Notes: generated from the letters alone by a model not told the origin. 64,000 bases of DNA from Mesorhizobium sp. AR02 (GCF_024746835.1 NZ_CP080532.1:31477-95476), one strand, 5' to 3'. Counted from the first letter of the stretch, positions 17,618-26,854 are shown. Translations and numbers: made by a program.

Positions 17618-17692
17618 GATCGCCAATACCGCAGCTTGTGGCTATCTGCGCAGCCTCACCGACAAGGTAGAAGGGCAGGGCAGTGTTCCTTG
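17618..17692 (+). pseudogene. Fragment resembling a repC 3' end
   Basis: Immediately after the repC stop, codons read IANTAACGYLRSLTDKVEGQ before a stop, closely like INSAGGYLRVLTDKARAGAF of the intact repC about 110 bp upstream. It looks like the last 20-25 codons of a second, diverged repC, left by recombination between related plasmids or by a partial duplication. Confidence 0.5.
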
Positions 17693-17836
17693 AGTCCTAT
17701 TCCCAATCATACGACGACGACCTCTGCCTTCTTTGGTGCTGGTTGCCCGGTCACTGCCTGGTTTACTCTGGTTAGCGGCCGATACTTGTGGAAAACCCGG
17801 AAAGCCCGTATATTCCGGAAGAAAGGAGATCCATCG

Positions 17837-18139
17837 ATGACCACCACCGTCACCGCCGCTGCCGTCTCGAAAAACTTCGGCGCCTATCAGGATGCAGCGG
17901 TTCGCGACCCTGTCATCATCACTAAGAATGGCCGGCCGCGCACCGTGCTGCTGGCTTACGAGGATTTCGTCCGGCTGTCGAAGCGCGACCGGCGGGTCGA
18001 GCTCACGACAGAGCTCAGCGCGGACGAAATCGCCGCGGTCGAAGCCGCCGAAATGGAGCCGGGGCTTGACCATCTCAACGACGAGCTCCTTCCGGCAAAA
18101 GGTCTGACGGCAAAGACGGCAAAAAATGCTGCCGACTGA
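17837..18139 (+). CDS. Phd/YefM-type antitoxin
   Basis: 100 residues with the Phd fold: VTAAAVSKNFGAYQDAAVRDPVIITKNGRPRTVLLAYEDFVRLSKRD is the DNA-binding dimer domain, and the Glu/Asp-rich tail would wrap the toxin. AAGGAGAT lies six bases before the ATG. It overlaps the next gene by 14 bp, as antitoxin-toxin pairs do. Located just downstream of repC, it is probably a plasmid stabilisation module. Confidence 0.85.
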   Translation: MTTTVTAAAVSKNFGAYQDAAVRDPVIITKNGRPRTVLLAYEDFVRLSKRDRRVELTTELSADEIAAVEAAEMEPGLDHLNDELLPAKGLTAKTAKNAAD

Positions 18140-18557
18140 AATCAAAGTCGGCCACGTCTTCCGTTACTCCTATCTCTGGCACTGGCAACACCGTGAGGGG
18201 CGCGAGGAAGCCGAAAAGGATCGCCCCTGCCTCGTGCTGGCGCTGGTTACCATGCAGGAAGACGGCTCGCCGGTTGTCCGGGTTCTTCCGATCACGCACA
18301 CACCACCTTCCGAACCCACGGATGCCATAGAGATCCCGGCTGCGGTCAAGTTGCGCTTGCGGCTCGATGGCGAGCGGTCGTGGATCGTTTTAACGGAAAG
18401 CAACCGGTTCGCTTGGCCAGGCCCCGACATCCGGCCTCTGGAGACAGAGAGCGGCTACTACGGGCCGCTGCCGCCGGCGCTGTTTGCCGAGGTCAAGCGC
18501 CGGTTTGTCGCCATCGCGAGAAGCCAGGCGCACAGGAGCACGCCACGCTCGGCGTAA
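18126..18557 (+). CDS. Probable toxin partner (PemK-like growth inhibitor)
   Basis: 143 residues. The arrangement after a Phd-type antitoxin and the central part (RPCLVLALV, VRVLPITHTPP, SWIVLTESNRFAWPGPDIRP) fit the small beta-barrel of MazF/PemK-like proteins, as do neighbours of this type in rhizobial plasmids. The classical MazF catalytic residues are not obvious, so the ribonuclease activity is inference. The start overlaps the antitoxin frame by 14 bp. Confidence 0.65.
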   Translation: MLPTEIKVGHVFRYSYLWHWQHREGREEAEKDRPCLVLALVTMQEDGSPVVRVLPITHTPPSEPTDAIEIPAAVKLRLRLDGERSWIVLTESNRFAWPGPDIRPLETESGYYGPLPPALFAEVKRRFVAIARSQAHRSTPRSA

Positions 18558-19135
18558 CGGCCGCTGCATGCCAGGTGGCGCCTGGGGTCACGGAAGCTTC
18601 TGCGCGCCAACATGAATAAGCTCGTGGTCTACTGGTATTTCGTAGAGATCATCTTTGCCGACCTATCTGCGCGGCGCCTTGGCCTTCTGCTCTATAGGTT
18701 CTAACCTCTACAACTGGCCGGACTTGGGCCGGCATTTTTTCGTAGGTCGACGTCATCCCCGCGCTACGGCGGCATCACGCTCAGTCCCGGTCATGAGAAT
18801 GTTACGCAGGTCTACGTTCCACGTGAATCCTAGCTGCTGCAACGCTTCCAACCTCGCTACGCCGAACCGCAATATATCAACCGGTGGCTGGACTTCACTC
18901 CATGCATCCATAGGTTCGTCCGGCCGTGGTGGCGCCAGTTGGCCAAAGCGTCGCTTGACCCCAACACGAGCCTCTTTGAAAGGCGAGCCTCGCTGCCGGT
19001 GTATCGCCGCGATGGGGCGTTGCCGCGGCCTTCTAGCGGAGCGCGGATGCCGGGAGAGGAAGAGGGCGGGCGGGTTGCGGTGGCGGGTAAAGGTCCGGGA
19101 GAGAGTCTCCCGGCGCCCGCCCAGGAGCGACACCC
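18558..19135. other. Stretch without a recognisable gene
   Basis: Frames on both strands cross here but none has a domain I recognise or a ribosome site. The last 50 bp (GGTCCGGGAGAGAGTCTCCC, hairpin GGGAGA/TCTCCC) looks like the leader of the truncated gene that follows. Confidence 0.4.
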
Positions 19136-19186
19136 ATGACTCAGATGGAAATTCACACGCCCAAGCGCAACGAGCGTGCCGGTTAG
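19136..19186 (+). pseudogene. Gene start cut off by the IS5 insertion
   Basis: AGGAGCGACACCC precedes an ATG and 16 codons reading MTQMEIHTPKRNERAG. A TAG stop is then formed at the junction with the left end of the IS5 element. The sequence beyond the right end does not continue the frame, so the rest of the gene has been lost. The family cannot be identified from 16 residues. Confidence 0.4.
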
Positions 19187-20092
19187 AGACCGTTTTGAAA
19201 ATCGGCTTGCTATGGGTTCCGTCTGAGGCTGGGTTATGATTCAAGCTGTGGATGTGGACAAAACAGAGCCGTGGCCGGATGGCCCAGATTGCCAAGAAGA
19301 CCAAGCGCTACCCGTCTGATTTGACGGACGAGGAGTGGGAGCAGTTCGCACCGCTGATGCCCAAGCCTGGGCGTCGCGGTCGTCCGCGCGAGGTTGATTT
19401 CCGGGAGGTGGTCAACGCCGTGCGCTACCTGGTCCGCTCCGGTTGCGGTTGGCGGATGCTGCCGATCCATTTCGGGTCCTGGCAAACAGTCTATGGCTGG
19501 TTCCGGGAACTGGCGCGGCGGTTTCTGTTCCAGACCATCCACGACGTGGCGCTGATGCTGGATCGCGAGCGAGCCGGGCGCGAGGCCAGTCCCACGGCTG
19601 GTGTGATCGACAGCCAGTCGGTCAAGGCTCCGCAAGCTGAAACAAGGGGTTACGACGCCGGCAAGAAGATTGTCGGCCGCAAGCGACACATCGCCGTCGA
19701 TACGGATGGGCGGCTGTTGATGGTCAACCTCACCACCGCCGATATCTCCGACAGTGCCGGCGCTCAGGCGATCCTGGATGGTATCCGCAAGCGCTGGCCC
19801 TGGGTGAAGCATCTGTTCGCCGACGGCGCCTATGACCGGCTGAAGCTCATGGACAAAGCCGCCTATCTCGACTTCGTGGTCGAGATCATCCGTCGATCCG
19901 ATGACCAGAAGGGCTTCCAGATACTGCCTCGCCGCTGGGTCGTCGAGCGGACCTTCGGCTGGATGACAAGATGGCGCCGCCTGGTGCGCGACTACGAGCA
20001 GCGCATCGACGTCTCTCACGCCATGATCCTTGTCGCAATGGGAGGCAATCTCATCCGCCGAAACGCTCATCCGTGAATTTCAAAACGGACTC
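19186..20092 (+). mobile_element. IS5-family insertion sequence
   Basis: The ends are GAGACCGTTTTGAAAATC (from 19186) and the inverted GAGTCCGTTTTGAAATTC (ending 20092), matching at 16 of 18 positions. The dinucleotide TA flanks both ends, the expected short target duplication. The element is 907 bp and holds one intact transposase gene, so it may still be active. Confidence 0.85.
19252..20076 (+). CDS. IS5-family DDE transposase
   Basis: 274 residues. The N-terminal DUF4096-type domain is YPSDLTDEEWEQFAPLMPKPGRRGRP. The DDE domain has TAGVIDSQSVKAP (first D), HLFADGAYDRLKL (second D) and [23 protein letters not shown] (final E). It fills nearly all the element between the inverted repeats. 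Start at MWT is the usual one for this group. Confidence 0.93.
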   Translation: MWTKQSRGRMAQIAKKTKRYPSDLTDEEWEQFAPLMPKPGRRGRPREVDFREVVNAVRYLVRSGCGWRMLPIHFGSWQTVYGWFRELARRFLFQTIHDVALMLDRERAGREASPTAGVIDSQSVKAPQAETRGYDAGKKIVGRKRHIAVDTDGRLLMVNLTTADISDSAGAQAILDGIRKRWPWVKHLFADGAYDRLKLMDKAAYLDFVVEIIRRSDDQKGFQILPRRWVVERTFGWMTRWRRLVRDYEQRIDVSHAMILVAMGGNLIRRNAHP

Positions 20093-20251
20093 TAAGTGCG
20101 TGTCGTCCCATGTCAGGTAATCGCCATGGGTCAAACATCATCGTCGGGCGGGAAATATTCACTCGCTTCGCGGCTCCGTGCGACCACGCAGCGTGTTTGC
20201 CTGCGAGCGCCTTCGCAGTATGGATCGCCCGACGATGTTGCAAACACGCTA

Positions 20252-20359
20252 AGCAGTGTACCTGAGCCATAGGACGATGGCCGCGACAGTGACAACGGCG
20301 CGGTAATTGCGGGCGGTTTTCTCGAAGCGTGTTGTGACCCGACGGAACTGGGGAAGCAA
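20252..20359 (-). pseudogene. Fragment of another IS5-family transposase C-terminus
   Basis: On the minus strand the codons read LLPQFRRVTTRFEKTARNYR followed by AVVTVAAIVLWLR, the conserved C-terminal end of IS5 transposases. Only the last 36 residues remain. It is a different IS5 relative from the intact element 160 bp to the left. Confidence 0.7.
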
Positions 20360-20480
20360 CATTCGACGAGATGCTGCTGTGCGCAGAGGTGCTTGTCGAG
20401 CGATGTTTGAGCGAGCGCGATCGGTTATTGGGTATATGCCTGTCGCCATGAACGCTAAGTTCGCTTCCCACCGATTTCGC

Positions 20481-20505
20481 GGAACACTCTGTCAACTCAG
20501 GTGTT
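20481..20505 (+). promoter_or_regulatory. Possible EcfG-type promoter of the HWE kinase gene
   Basis: GGAAC (20481-20485) and TGTT (20502-20505) are spaced by 16 bp, one base off the EcfG (general stress sigma) consensus GGAAC-N16/17-CGTT. It lies 34 bp before the kinase ATG. Confidence 0.4.
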
Positions 20506-20538
20506 TTCGTTTCCAAGCCACAATTTGGTACGTACGAC

Positions 20539-22074
20539 ATGCAGTTCGATGAAGCAGGAAGGCTGGAGGTGGTCAATCGATATGCCAGGCAGGGCGCGCC
20601 GCCCGACGCCGCGTTAAATAAAATTGTCACCTTGGCGGCGCAATTCTTGTCTGTGCCGATCGCGTTGATCAGTATCGTCGACAAAGATCGGATCTGGTTC
20701 AAGGCCAAATACGGCATGGAAGTTAGTCAGATCGAACGCGAACCGGGTCTTTGCGCGTCGGCGATCCTTCAGGACCAGCCTTGGGTCGTTACGGATGCAC
20801 GCACCGACAGTCGGACCCAAACCAACAAACTTGTGTCCGGCGAATTCGGATGGCAGTTTTATGCGGGTGTCCCGCTTGCGGTCAAAACAGGTCACAACCT
20901 CGGTACTCTCTGCGTGGCCCACCGCCAACCACGGCCAATCAGCCTTGACGAAACGACTATCTTGCGAAGCCTGGCATCTCTTGTCGTCGAGTTGTTTGAG
21001 CTTCGGCTTTCGGCCAATGAAGCGCTCGCAACGGCATCTGGTGCAGTGCAGGACAGGGCAGTTGCCCGCGAGCGCGCCGATCATTTGATCAAGGACGCTC
21101 GCCTGCTTTCTGCAATCGTCGAGTCTTCCCAAGACGCCATCGTCAGCAAGGACCTGAACGGGATCGTGACGTCCTGGAACGGAGCGGCTCAAGAAATCTT
21201 CGGATATTCGGCCGAGGATATGATCGGCCAATCTATCACTCGAGTAATCCCGCAAAACCGATTACACGAAGAGACGTATGTACTCGAAAGCATCAAGCGT
21301 GGCGAGCGCATCGAACATTTCGAAACGGTGCGCCGTCGTAAGAATGGCAAGCTGATCCCGATTTCACTCACCGTTTCGCCGATCCGGGACGAGGACGGCG
21401 CCATCGTCGGCGCCTCCAAGATTGCGCGCGATATTTCCGATCGTGTCGAGAGTCGCAATCGCATCCGCGCGTTGCTGCGCGAAGTCAACCATCGCGTGAA
21501 GAACCAGTTTGCGGTTATCCTCTCGATGGTGAAGCAAACCAGTCAGCGCACCGACAGCGCGCAGCAATTTGAAGCGGGTATCCGCAAGAGAATCATGGCA
21601 CTCGCGCGTTCGCATGACCTGCTCGTCAGCGAAGACTGGCGGGGGGCGACAATCCACGCTCTTCTTGAAGCGCAAACTGAAATGCTGCCTCATAAGGACC
21701 GGATCGTCGCGTCGGGGCCATCGATCCTGCTATCGCCCATGGCAGTCCAATATCTTGGAATGGCCTTCCATGAACTCGGAGCCAATGCGGCGGTCTACGG
21801 CGCGCTGTCCGATCACCAAGGGCATGTCGATATCGGGTGGAACGTTTCCGACACGCAAGGCGAACGGTGGCTCGAACTGATATGGCACGAGCGCGACGGC
21901 CCCGACGTGGGGCCAAGCTCAAAAGATGGTTTCGGCAACGTCGTGTTGAAGCGGATCGCCCCTGCGGCGCTGGGTGGGAACGGCAGTCTGACAAGCCTGC
22001 ACAACGGATTGACCTGGGAATTGCATGCGCCGATGGGGCACGTCGAAACTCCGGAGGTGGCGGATGGGGATTAG
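20539..22074 (+). CDS. HWE-family sensor histidine kinase (GAF-PAS-HWE)
   Basis: 511 residues, no membrane segment, so a cytoplasmic sensor. A GAF domain (about residues 20-165: VPIALISIVDKDRIWFKAKYG, FYAGVPLAV, LGTLCVAHRQPR) is followed by a coiled linker. A PAS domain (about 190-305: AIVESSQDAIVSKDLNGIVTSWNGAAQEIFGYS) comes next. The kinase core has the phospho-accepting His in REVNHRVKNQFAVILSM, the N-box FHELGANAAVYGAL and the WxE motif LIWHERDGP. HWE kinases often feed the PhyR/EcfG general stress pathway in alphaproteobacteria. No response regulator gene adjoins it. Confidence 0.92.
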   Translation: MQFDEAGRLEVVNRYARQGAPPDAALNKIVTLAAQFLSVPIALISIVDKDRIWFKAKYGMEVSQIEREPGLCASAILQDQPWVVTDARTDSRTQTNKLVSGEFGWQFYAGVPLAVKTGHNLGTLCVAHRQPRPISLDETTILRSLASLVVELFELRLSANEALATASGAVQDRAVARERADHLIKDARLLSAIVESSQDAIVSKDLNGIVTSWNGAAQEIFGYSAEDMIGQSITRVIPQNRLHEETYVLESIKRGERIEHFETVRRRKNGKLIPISLTVSPIRDEDGAIVGASKIARDISDRVESRNRIRALLREVNHRVKNQFAVILSMVKQTSQRTDSAQQFEAGIRKRIMALARSHDLLVSEDWRGATIHALLEAQTEMLPHKDRIVASGPSILLSPMAVQYLGMAFHELGANAAVYGALSDHQGHVDIGWNVSDTQGERWLELIWHERDGPDVGPSSKDGFGNVVLKRIAPAALGGNGSLTSLHNGLTWELHAPMGHVETPEVADGD

Positions 22075-22412
22075 CTCTTTCGACAATTGCAGATCTTGGA
22101 ATAGTTAGGGACGTTCTGGCAGAGGTTGGGAAATAATCTTTAACAGGGGAGGCTTGGCAACATCGGAAATAGCGCGAGAAGTAGATAGTAGGTTGCGCCT
22201 GCGACGATAACAAGATTATGTCTTGGTACATTTCGGAATAGACGCGCTACAACAAATCCTTCATCCCCTCGAACGGTATCTCAAATGGTCGCGCGGTGTT
22301 GCGGCCGCGTCCCCGTCCCGCTGCAAATATTCCAAGCCCTATCCGCAAAACGTAACGGGTCGTCTTCTGGGGTGGCGGATTCAAATGGTCGTCGCAACAC
22401 CGATCTTTTGAC

Positions 22413-23318
22413 CTACCGCAGCCACTCGTCAAGCGCCTCCGCGGGCGTTTTCCAGCCCAATGTTTTTCGTGGCCTGAAGTTTGGGGCTGTCGCCACAGCG
22501 GCGATCTCCTCGGCGCTGTGCGCGCTGAGATCAGTGCCTTTCGGAAAGTACTGGCGCAGCAGTCCATTGGTGTTCTCGTTGGTGCCGCGCTGCCATGGGC
22601 TTTGTGGATCGCAGAAGTAGACCTGGACGCCGGCATCGATCTTCAAGCCCGCATGCTGAGCCATTTCGGCTCCTTGATCCCACGTCAGCGATCGGCGCAG
22701 CTCTTCGGGCAAGGTGATTAAGGTGCGCGTGATCGCGTCGCGCACGGCCTCGGCCGCATGGCCAGCGAGCGCTGGTCCGTTCTTCGTGCGCTGCACGTCA
22801 CCGTGCCCCACAAGGCGGGGAAGATGCAACAGCATCGTGAAGCGCGTCCTGCGCTCGACGAGCGTGCCGATCGCCGAGCTGCCAAGGCCCAAGATGAGGT
22901 CTCCTTCCCAGTGCCCTGGCACCGCCCGATCAGCTGCTTCGGCAGGGCGCTGGCTGATCATAATCTCGGGTGAGACAAAACCCTTCCGCGCCTGCGGACG
23001 CGCGCCCTCGGTACCCGCAACACCCGCCCTGTTCGCAAGCACGCCGTTAGTTCGCGGCGCAACACTCCTCGGCCCTGGACGAAGAGCGCCTGATAGATGG
23101 CTTCGTAGCTGATGCGCATCGTCTTGTCGTCCGGGAAGTCGATCAGCAAGCGCCGGGCAATCTGTTCCGGGGTCCATGCCTTGGCCCATCGCCGATCCTG
23201 TCGTTGGCCATGCTGGCGGCCTTCCAGGACACGGCGGGGCCGGGAATGGGGACGCCGCTCGGAGCAAGGACAACGCCGGCCAATCTCTGCTCCACATAAG
23301 TGCGCAAGGTCGCATCGA
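22413..23318 (-). pseudogene. IS30-family transposase, frameshifted and 5'-truncated
   Basis: The C-terminal part is in one frame: VPGHWEGDLILG, TLVERRTRFTMLLHLP, LTWDQGAEMAQH, VYFCDPQSPWQRGTNENTNG, with the DDE residues present. The upstream part is in a second frame (EQIARRLLIDFPDDK, MRISYEAIYQALFVQG, near 23000-23190) and a third short piece (LFDATLRTYVEQRLAG, near 23250-23315). It ends abruptly at an IS110 fragment, so the N-terminal helix-turn-helix is gone. It cannot make an active transposase without frameshifting. Confidence 0.85.
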
Positions 23319-23405
23319 ATAGGTCTGGATCTTGCGAAGTATGTCTTCGAGGTTCACGGCGTCGACGGCCACGGAAAAGTCGTCGTGCGAAAGACCCAGA
23401 CGGGG
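23319..23405 (+). pseudogene. IS110-family transposase N-terminal fragment
   Basis: Reads IGLDLAKYVFEVHGVDGHGK then VVVRKTQTG, the start of an IS110-type transposase with the first RuvC Asp in GLDLAK. The frame then leaves homology. It abuts the broken IS30 gene at about 23318, so one element inserted into or recombined with the other. Confidence 0.75.
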
Positions 23406-23851
23406 ATTTGTGGCGGATTCAAGCATCCGAGCTGAACCGTACGCAGCACGCAATCAGCGGGAATATCCGAATCCCGAAAATCTGTTGCTAAGTAAGGCCC
23501 GCGCCCTGTTGCAAAGACGCGGGCCCCAACCGGGCGGTTAGCGCGGTTGGCAGCGTGACCCAAGGAGGGGTGCTGCTTTGCTCAACCGGCAATCGGCATC
23601 GATGTTCCACCAGCGTACAAAAAAGAGCCGGTCGCGAAAGGTCCAAACTGGCTGGATAGAGATGAACGGTGCCCCCAAATGCAGCCCGATTCCCAGCAAT
23701 AGCGGTGGGCGAATCTGGGCCGAGGAAAAACAGGTCCGGCCCTAACGGCTCTACAGGAAAAGAAAGAGGTTGCGCGCCAATGGGAAATTCCTCAAAGGCG
23801 AGGAAAAGCTGCGCCACGCCTCGCGCGAGGTCGCGAAGACTGGCTTTGGTC
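23406..23851. other. Stretch without a supported gene
   Basis: A minus-strand frame (23488-23817, about 109 residues, starting MAQLFLAFEEFP) is open through most of this stretch but shows no domain I recognise and no clear ribosome site. It could be a small hypothetical gene. Confidence 0.3.
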
Positions 23852-24127
23852 TTAAACCCTATCGAAGGTGAAGGATGTCAGAAGCGTAGTGACGAAATTG
23901 CTGGCCTTTTCCTTGACGAGCAGTTCAGTCCATTCGTCCGTACCTCGGAGCATCAGGCCAGTGTAGATGCTGTCTACCGCAGCCTCTTCTATGCGCTTGA
24001 TATGCGACTTGAACACGGATTCGTCGTCCGTCCTGTAAATATCCCGCACGACCATTCGCAGGATTTCCTGGATGGCGATCTGCCAGGCGGTATTGATCGT
24101 CTGAAGCTCGTTTGCTTTTTCGGACAT
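23852..24127 (-). CDS. Small hypothetical protein (91 aa)
   Basis: The start at 24127 is decided by AAGGAGAT five bases upstream; in-frame codons further up (24154, 24181) lack one. The product is mostly helical and acidic (MSEKANELQTINTAWQIAIQ, IKRIEEAAVDSIYTGLML, WTELLVKEKASNFVTTLL). It has no signal peptide or membrane segment. The family is not recognised. It lies just beyond the terminator of the cold-shock gene. Confidence 0.6.
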   Translation of the reverse strand: MSEKANELQTINTAWQIAIQEILRMVVRDIYRTDDESVFKSHIKRIEEAAVDSIYTGLMLRGTDEWTELLVKEKASNFVTTLLTSFTFDRV

Positions 24128-24206
24128 CCAGATCTCCTTGATCTTGACGGCCATCGACAAGAGGCGGCAATACACGCGCAAATTAGTGGGTCGGTCGGCC
24201 GGACAT

Positions 24207-24236
24207 AAAAAAGGTCAGGCAAATTTTGCCCGACCT
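24207..24236 (-). terminator. Rho-independent terminator of the cold-shock gene
   Basis: On the minus strand the stem AGGTCGGGCAAA/TTTGCCTGACCT is followed by a run of six T. It lies about 60 bp after the cold-shock stop codon. Confidence 0.85.
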
Positions 24237-24297
24237 CACTTGGTCTCACGCTTTCAACAGTGCCAGTCCATCCGTGGTCAAAGGAAAGCTGAACCTA

Positions 24298-24507
24298 TCA
24301 GACGGCCTGCAGGTTGCAGGCAGACATTTTGCCCGACTTGCTGTCGCGCTCCATCTCATAGCCGATCTTCTGACCCTCGACGATTTCGCGCATTCCGGCG
24401 CGTTCGACCGCAGAGATGTGAACGAAGGCATCGGCGCCGCCGTTGTCAGGCTGAATGAAGCCGAAGCCCTTGGTGGAATTGAACCATTTAACTGTGCCAG
24501 TGGTCAT
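24298..24507 (-). CDS. Cold-shock protein (CspA family)
   Basis: 69 residues forming one cold-shock domain. RNP1 is in KGFGFIQPD and RNP2 in DAFVHISAV, with TGTVKWFNSTKGFGF at the start. Such proteins bind single-stranded RNA/DNA and melt mRNA structure after cold or stationary-phase stress. The unusually long untranslated space upstream is usual for csp genes. It ends in a strong terminator at 24207-24236. Confidence 0.95.
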   Translation of the reverse strand: MTTGTVKWFNSTKGFGFIQPDNGGADAFVHISAVERAGMREIVEGQKIGYEMERDSKSGKMSACNLQAV

Positions 24508-24852
24508 GATGAACCCTTTCATAGCAATATTGGACGACGGCAACGCGAGAGCGCTGCCGATTTGTGACGATGACGATTTTGAAGGGAAGGTTCGTTCAGG
24601 GCGCGGTGCCAAACGCGCGATAACCAAAGCTCAGCAAGCAATATCGACAGCCAAATTCATATCCTACCGCAATGGCGACGTCAAGTTTTGGTTTTGGAAA
24701 TTGTGACTTCAACTCTCTTGTAAGATGCATTCGGCTCCCTGCCTCGGGCCAGTGACTGGGTAGCAGCGCTATAGCGAACGGCGTCTGGTTCCACACGGCA
24801 GCCATGCAAAATTGTGCATTGCACAACGCCTCGCATCACTCGATGTTAACCA

Positions 24853-24966
24853 GGTCGGCCATCTACTCCTCCCAGATGCGATGCCGATGCAAAGTGAGCC
24901 ACACCTCCTCCGTGGTAAGCTTGATATCGAACCCGCTGCCACCTCCTCCCGGCAGCGGGTTTTTTC
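24853..24966 (+). ncRNA. alpha-r14-type trans-acting sRNA with three anti-Shine-Dalgarno loops
   Basis: Three successive hairpins each show a CCTCC-rich loop. First, CATCT/AGATG (24860-24878) round ACTCCTCCC. Second, CCAC/GTGG (24899-24915) round ACCTCCTCC. Third, ACCCGCTGCC/GGCAGCGGGT (24931-24960) round ACCTCCTCCC, followed by TTTTTT as terminator. This design is the hallmark of the alpha-r14 (NfeR1-like) family of rhizobial sRNAs, which pair with ribosome-binding sites of transporter mRNAs. The 5' end near 24853 is estimated from TTGCAC (24819-24824) and a weak -10 17 bp on. Confidence 0.75.
24931..24966 (+). terminator. Rho-independent terminator of the sRNA
   Basis: Ten-pair stem with a CCTCC-bearing loop and six T. 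It also forms the third domain of the sRNA. Confidence 0.9.
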
Positions 24967-25583
24967 ATGCCATCAATGCGGCCCGATAGGCAATCGCGCT
25001 TCTCAAGACCCAATGCCCAGATCCAGGTCATATTGGCCGCCATCGTCACAGCATGGAGGGCTTCAAATTCTCCGCAGCTGTTCGACCGCTCGCCGCCCCA
25101 TCAGGATGGAGCGGCGTCGGCAGTGGCGGTGACGGATCTTCTGGAGCGTCACTCTCCAAAGCCCTATGCCCACGCAGCGGTAGCCGCATCTTTACGCGAC
25201 CTCCTCCAGCGCAAAAATAATCGGCGCTCGGCTATCAGCATAGGTACGTCATAAACGATAGAGTTGCGGAGCCCGGTAAGCGCGGGAGTGGCCGTTCTGC
25301 CACTATCCGGGTACGCAGAGTTGAGACAGAAGGCGAAGGGGCCCGGTCCAACAAATGCAGAGGCGGCTTTTCGGTCCGAGCAGGCACAACAGCCGAGGCA
25401 TGCTGCCCTCGACCAAAGGCGCACTTAGCCAATTACTGCATTATAGCGGCTCATAGCGGCGATCAGGGAAGTGCGCGGGCTGGCGGGACCGCCAATCCCG
25501 GATCGAGGGCGCACCACCGGAGAAAGTGACGCGTTCCGCTGACGATTTACGCCGCACTTACAACTTCCGAGCTGAGAGGATCT
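24967..25583. other. Stretch without a recognisable gene
   Basis: Open frames on both strands (for example 24967-25254 and 25164-25424) show no domain, ribosome site or codon bias that I can support. Confidence 0.4.
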
Positions 25584-25608
25584 GGAACACAATCCGCAGC
25601 CGCTCGTT
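25584..25608 (+). promoter_or_regulatory. EcfG-type promoter upstream of the CorA-like gene
   Basis: GGAAC (25584-25588), 16 bp, CGTT (25605-25608): an exact match to the general stress sigma factor consensus of alphaproteobacteria. It lies about 160 bp before the ATG at 25769, leaving a long 5' leader. Confidence 0.7.
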
Positions 25609-25768
25609 CAAAATAGTGGGAGGGCTCAACGGAATTGGGATTGGCCAGCACGCAAAGGGGCTTACGAATGGCCAGAAGCCGGCCTTGGTGCACGAACCTC
25701 CAGTTCCATCTGGCGTACTCGCCCAAAGACCCGTCCACGCAAGCCGCGCCTCTCGGGCAATCCTCGAA

Positions 25769-26725
25769 ATGTTGAATATCTATCCGCAGCGCAACTCCCC
25801 GAAAGCGACCATAAAGGCGCTCTGGCTGGATCTTATCGACCCCGATACGGCCGAGGTGAAAGAGGTCGAGGGGCTGGCCGGCGTTGCCCTCCCAAACCGG
25901 AAAAATCTCAGCGAGATCGAAAGCTCAAGCCGACTAAAAGCCCGGGACGGCGTGCTTACCATGAGCGTTCCGATAGTCACCCATGTCGAAGGCGGCGCGC
26001 CGCTGGTCGCTCCCCTCGGCTTTGTGCTGTCGCGAGAGCGCCTGATCACCGTTCGCTTCTCGGCATTGCCGGCCTTCGACGCAGTTGCTGGTCGCTTTGC
26101 CGATTCCGGCGAGCCGGCGACCTCGAGCCTAGAGGTGTTCCTCGATCTCTGCGATGAGCTTGTCGACCGCCTCGCCGACGGCCTTGAGCAGGCAGCGACT
26201 GACCTGCGCACCCTCTCTGCAACCGCCTTTCATGTCCCGGATAGCCAAGGCCGTAAGGCGATCCGCTCAAACAATGTTATTCGAGCCCAACTCCGCCATG
26301 TCGGCAGGCTGGGTGACGCTCTCTCGGAAAAGCGCGATGCGTTGCTTGCCCTTGGACGCGCCATCGATTTCGCATGCGGGATGACCGCAGGCTGGGGCGA
26401 TGGAGAACTCGCGTCACGTATGGACGGCCTCAAGCTCGACGTAGCGTCGCTCGACAATTACGAGGTGCATCTCTCCGACAAGGTGCAGTTCCTGCTCGAC
26501 GCTATGGTTGGATTGATCGGCATTGCACAAAACGACATCTTCAAAATCCTCACCATCGTCTCGATCGTCGGCATTCCGCCAACCTTGATGGCGAGCATCT
26601 ACGGCATGAATTTCAAGAGCATGCCCGAATACGACTGGGCCTTCGGCTATCCCTATGGTTTGGGGATGATCGCTCTCAGCGCAATTATTCCGCTGGCGTG
26701 GTTCAAATGGCGGGGTTGGTTCTAG
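25769..26725 (+). CDS. CorA-family metal ion transporter (ZntB-like)
   Basis: 318 residues from ATG 25769. A long cytoplasmic domain (IKALWLDLIDPDTAEVKEVE, LSEIESSSRLKARDGVLTMSVPI) is followed by a long helix and two C-terminal membrane segments. The first ends in the selectivity motif YGMNF, the CorA signature GMN. The family forms pentameric channels for Mg2+, Zn2+, Ni2+ or Co2+; which ion cannot be told. The same frame stays open back to 25526, but that extension contains the EcfG promoter and is unlike the family. Confidence 0.9.
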   Translation: MLNIYPQRNSPKATIKALWLDLIDPDTAEVKEVEGLAGVALPNRKNLSEIESSSRLKARDGVLTMSVPIVTHVEGGAPLVAPLGFVLSRERLITVRFSALPAFDAVAGRFADSGEPATSSLEVFLDLCDELVDRLADGLEQAATDLRTLSATAFHVPDSQGRKAIRSNNVIRAQLRHVGRLGDALSEKRDALLALGRAIDFACGMTAGWGDGELASRMDGLKLDVASLDNYEVHLSDKVQFLLDAMVGLIGIAQNDIFKILTIVSIVGIPPTLMASIYGMNFKSMPEYDWAFGYPYGLGMIALSAIIPLAWFKWRGWF

Positions 26726-26854
26726 GGGTCGTCCATTCATGCGGAAGGAGTGGCAAGGCTCGCTCCGAGCCCGATATGGCGTGGTTTGAGGATCTCGCCC
26801 CCGCGTGACACGGCGGAGCTAGAAAATGTCCTCTCACTCAATCATTAAGCTGCC

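Noticed and set aside
25526..25768. Extended start for the CorA-like gene
   Set aside because: The extension contains the EcfG-type promoter and has no family similarity.
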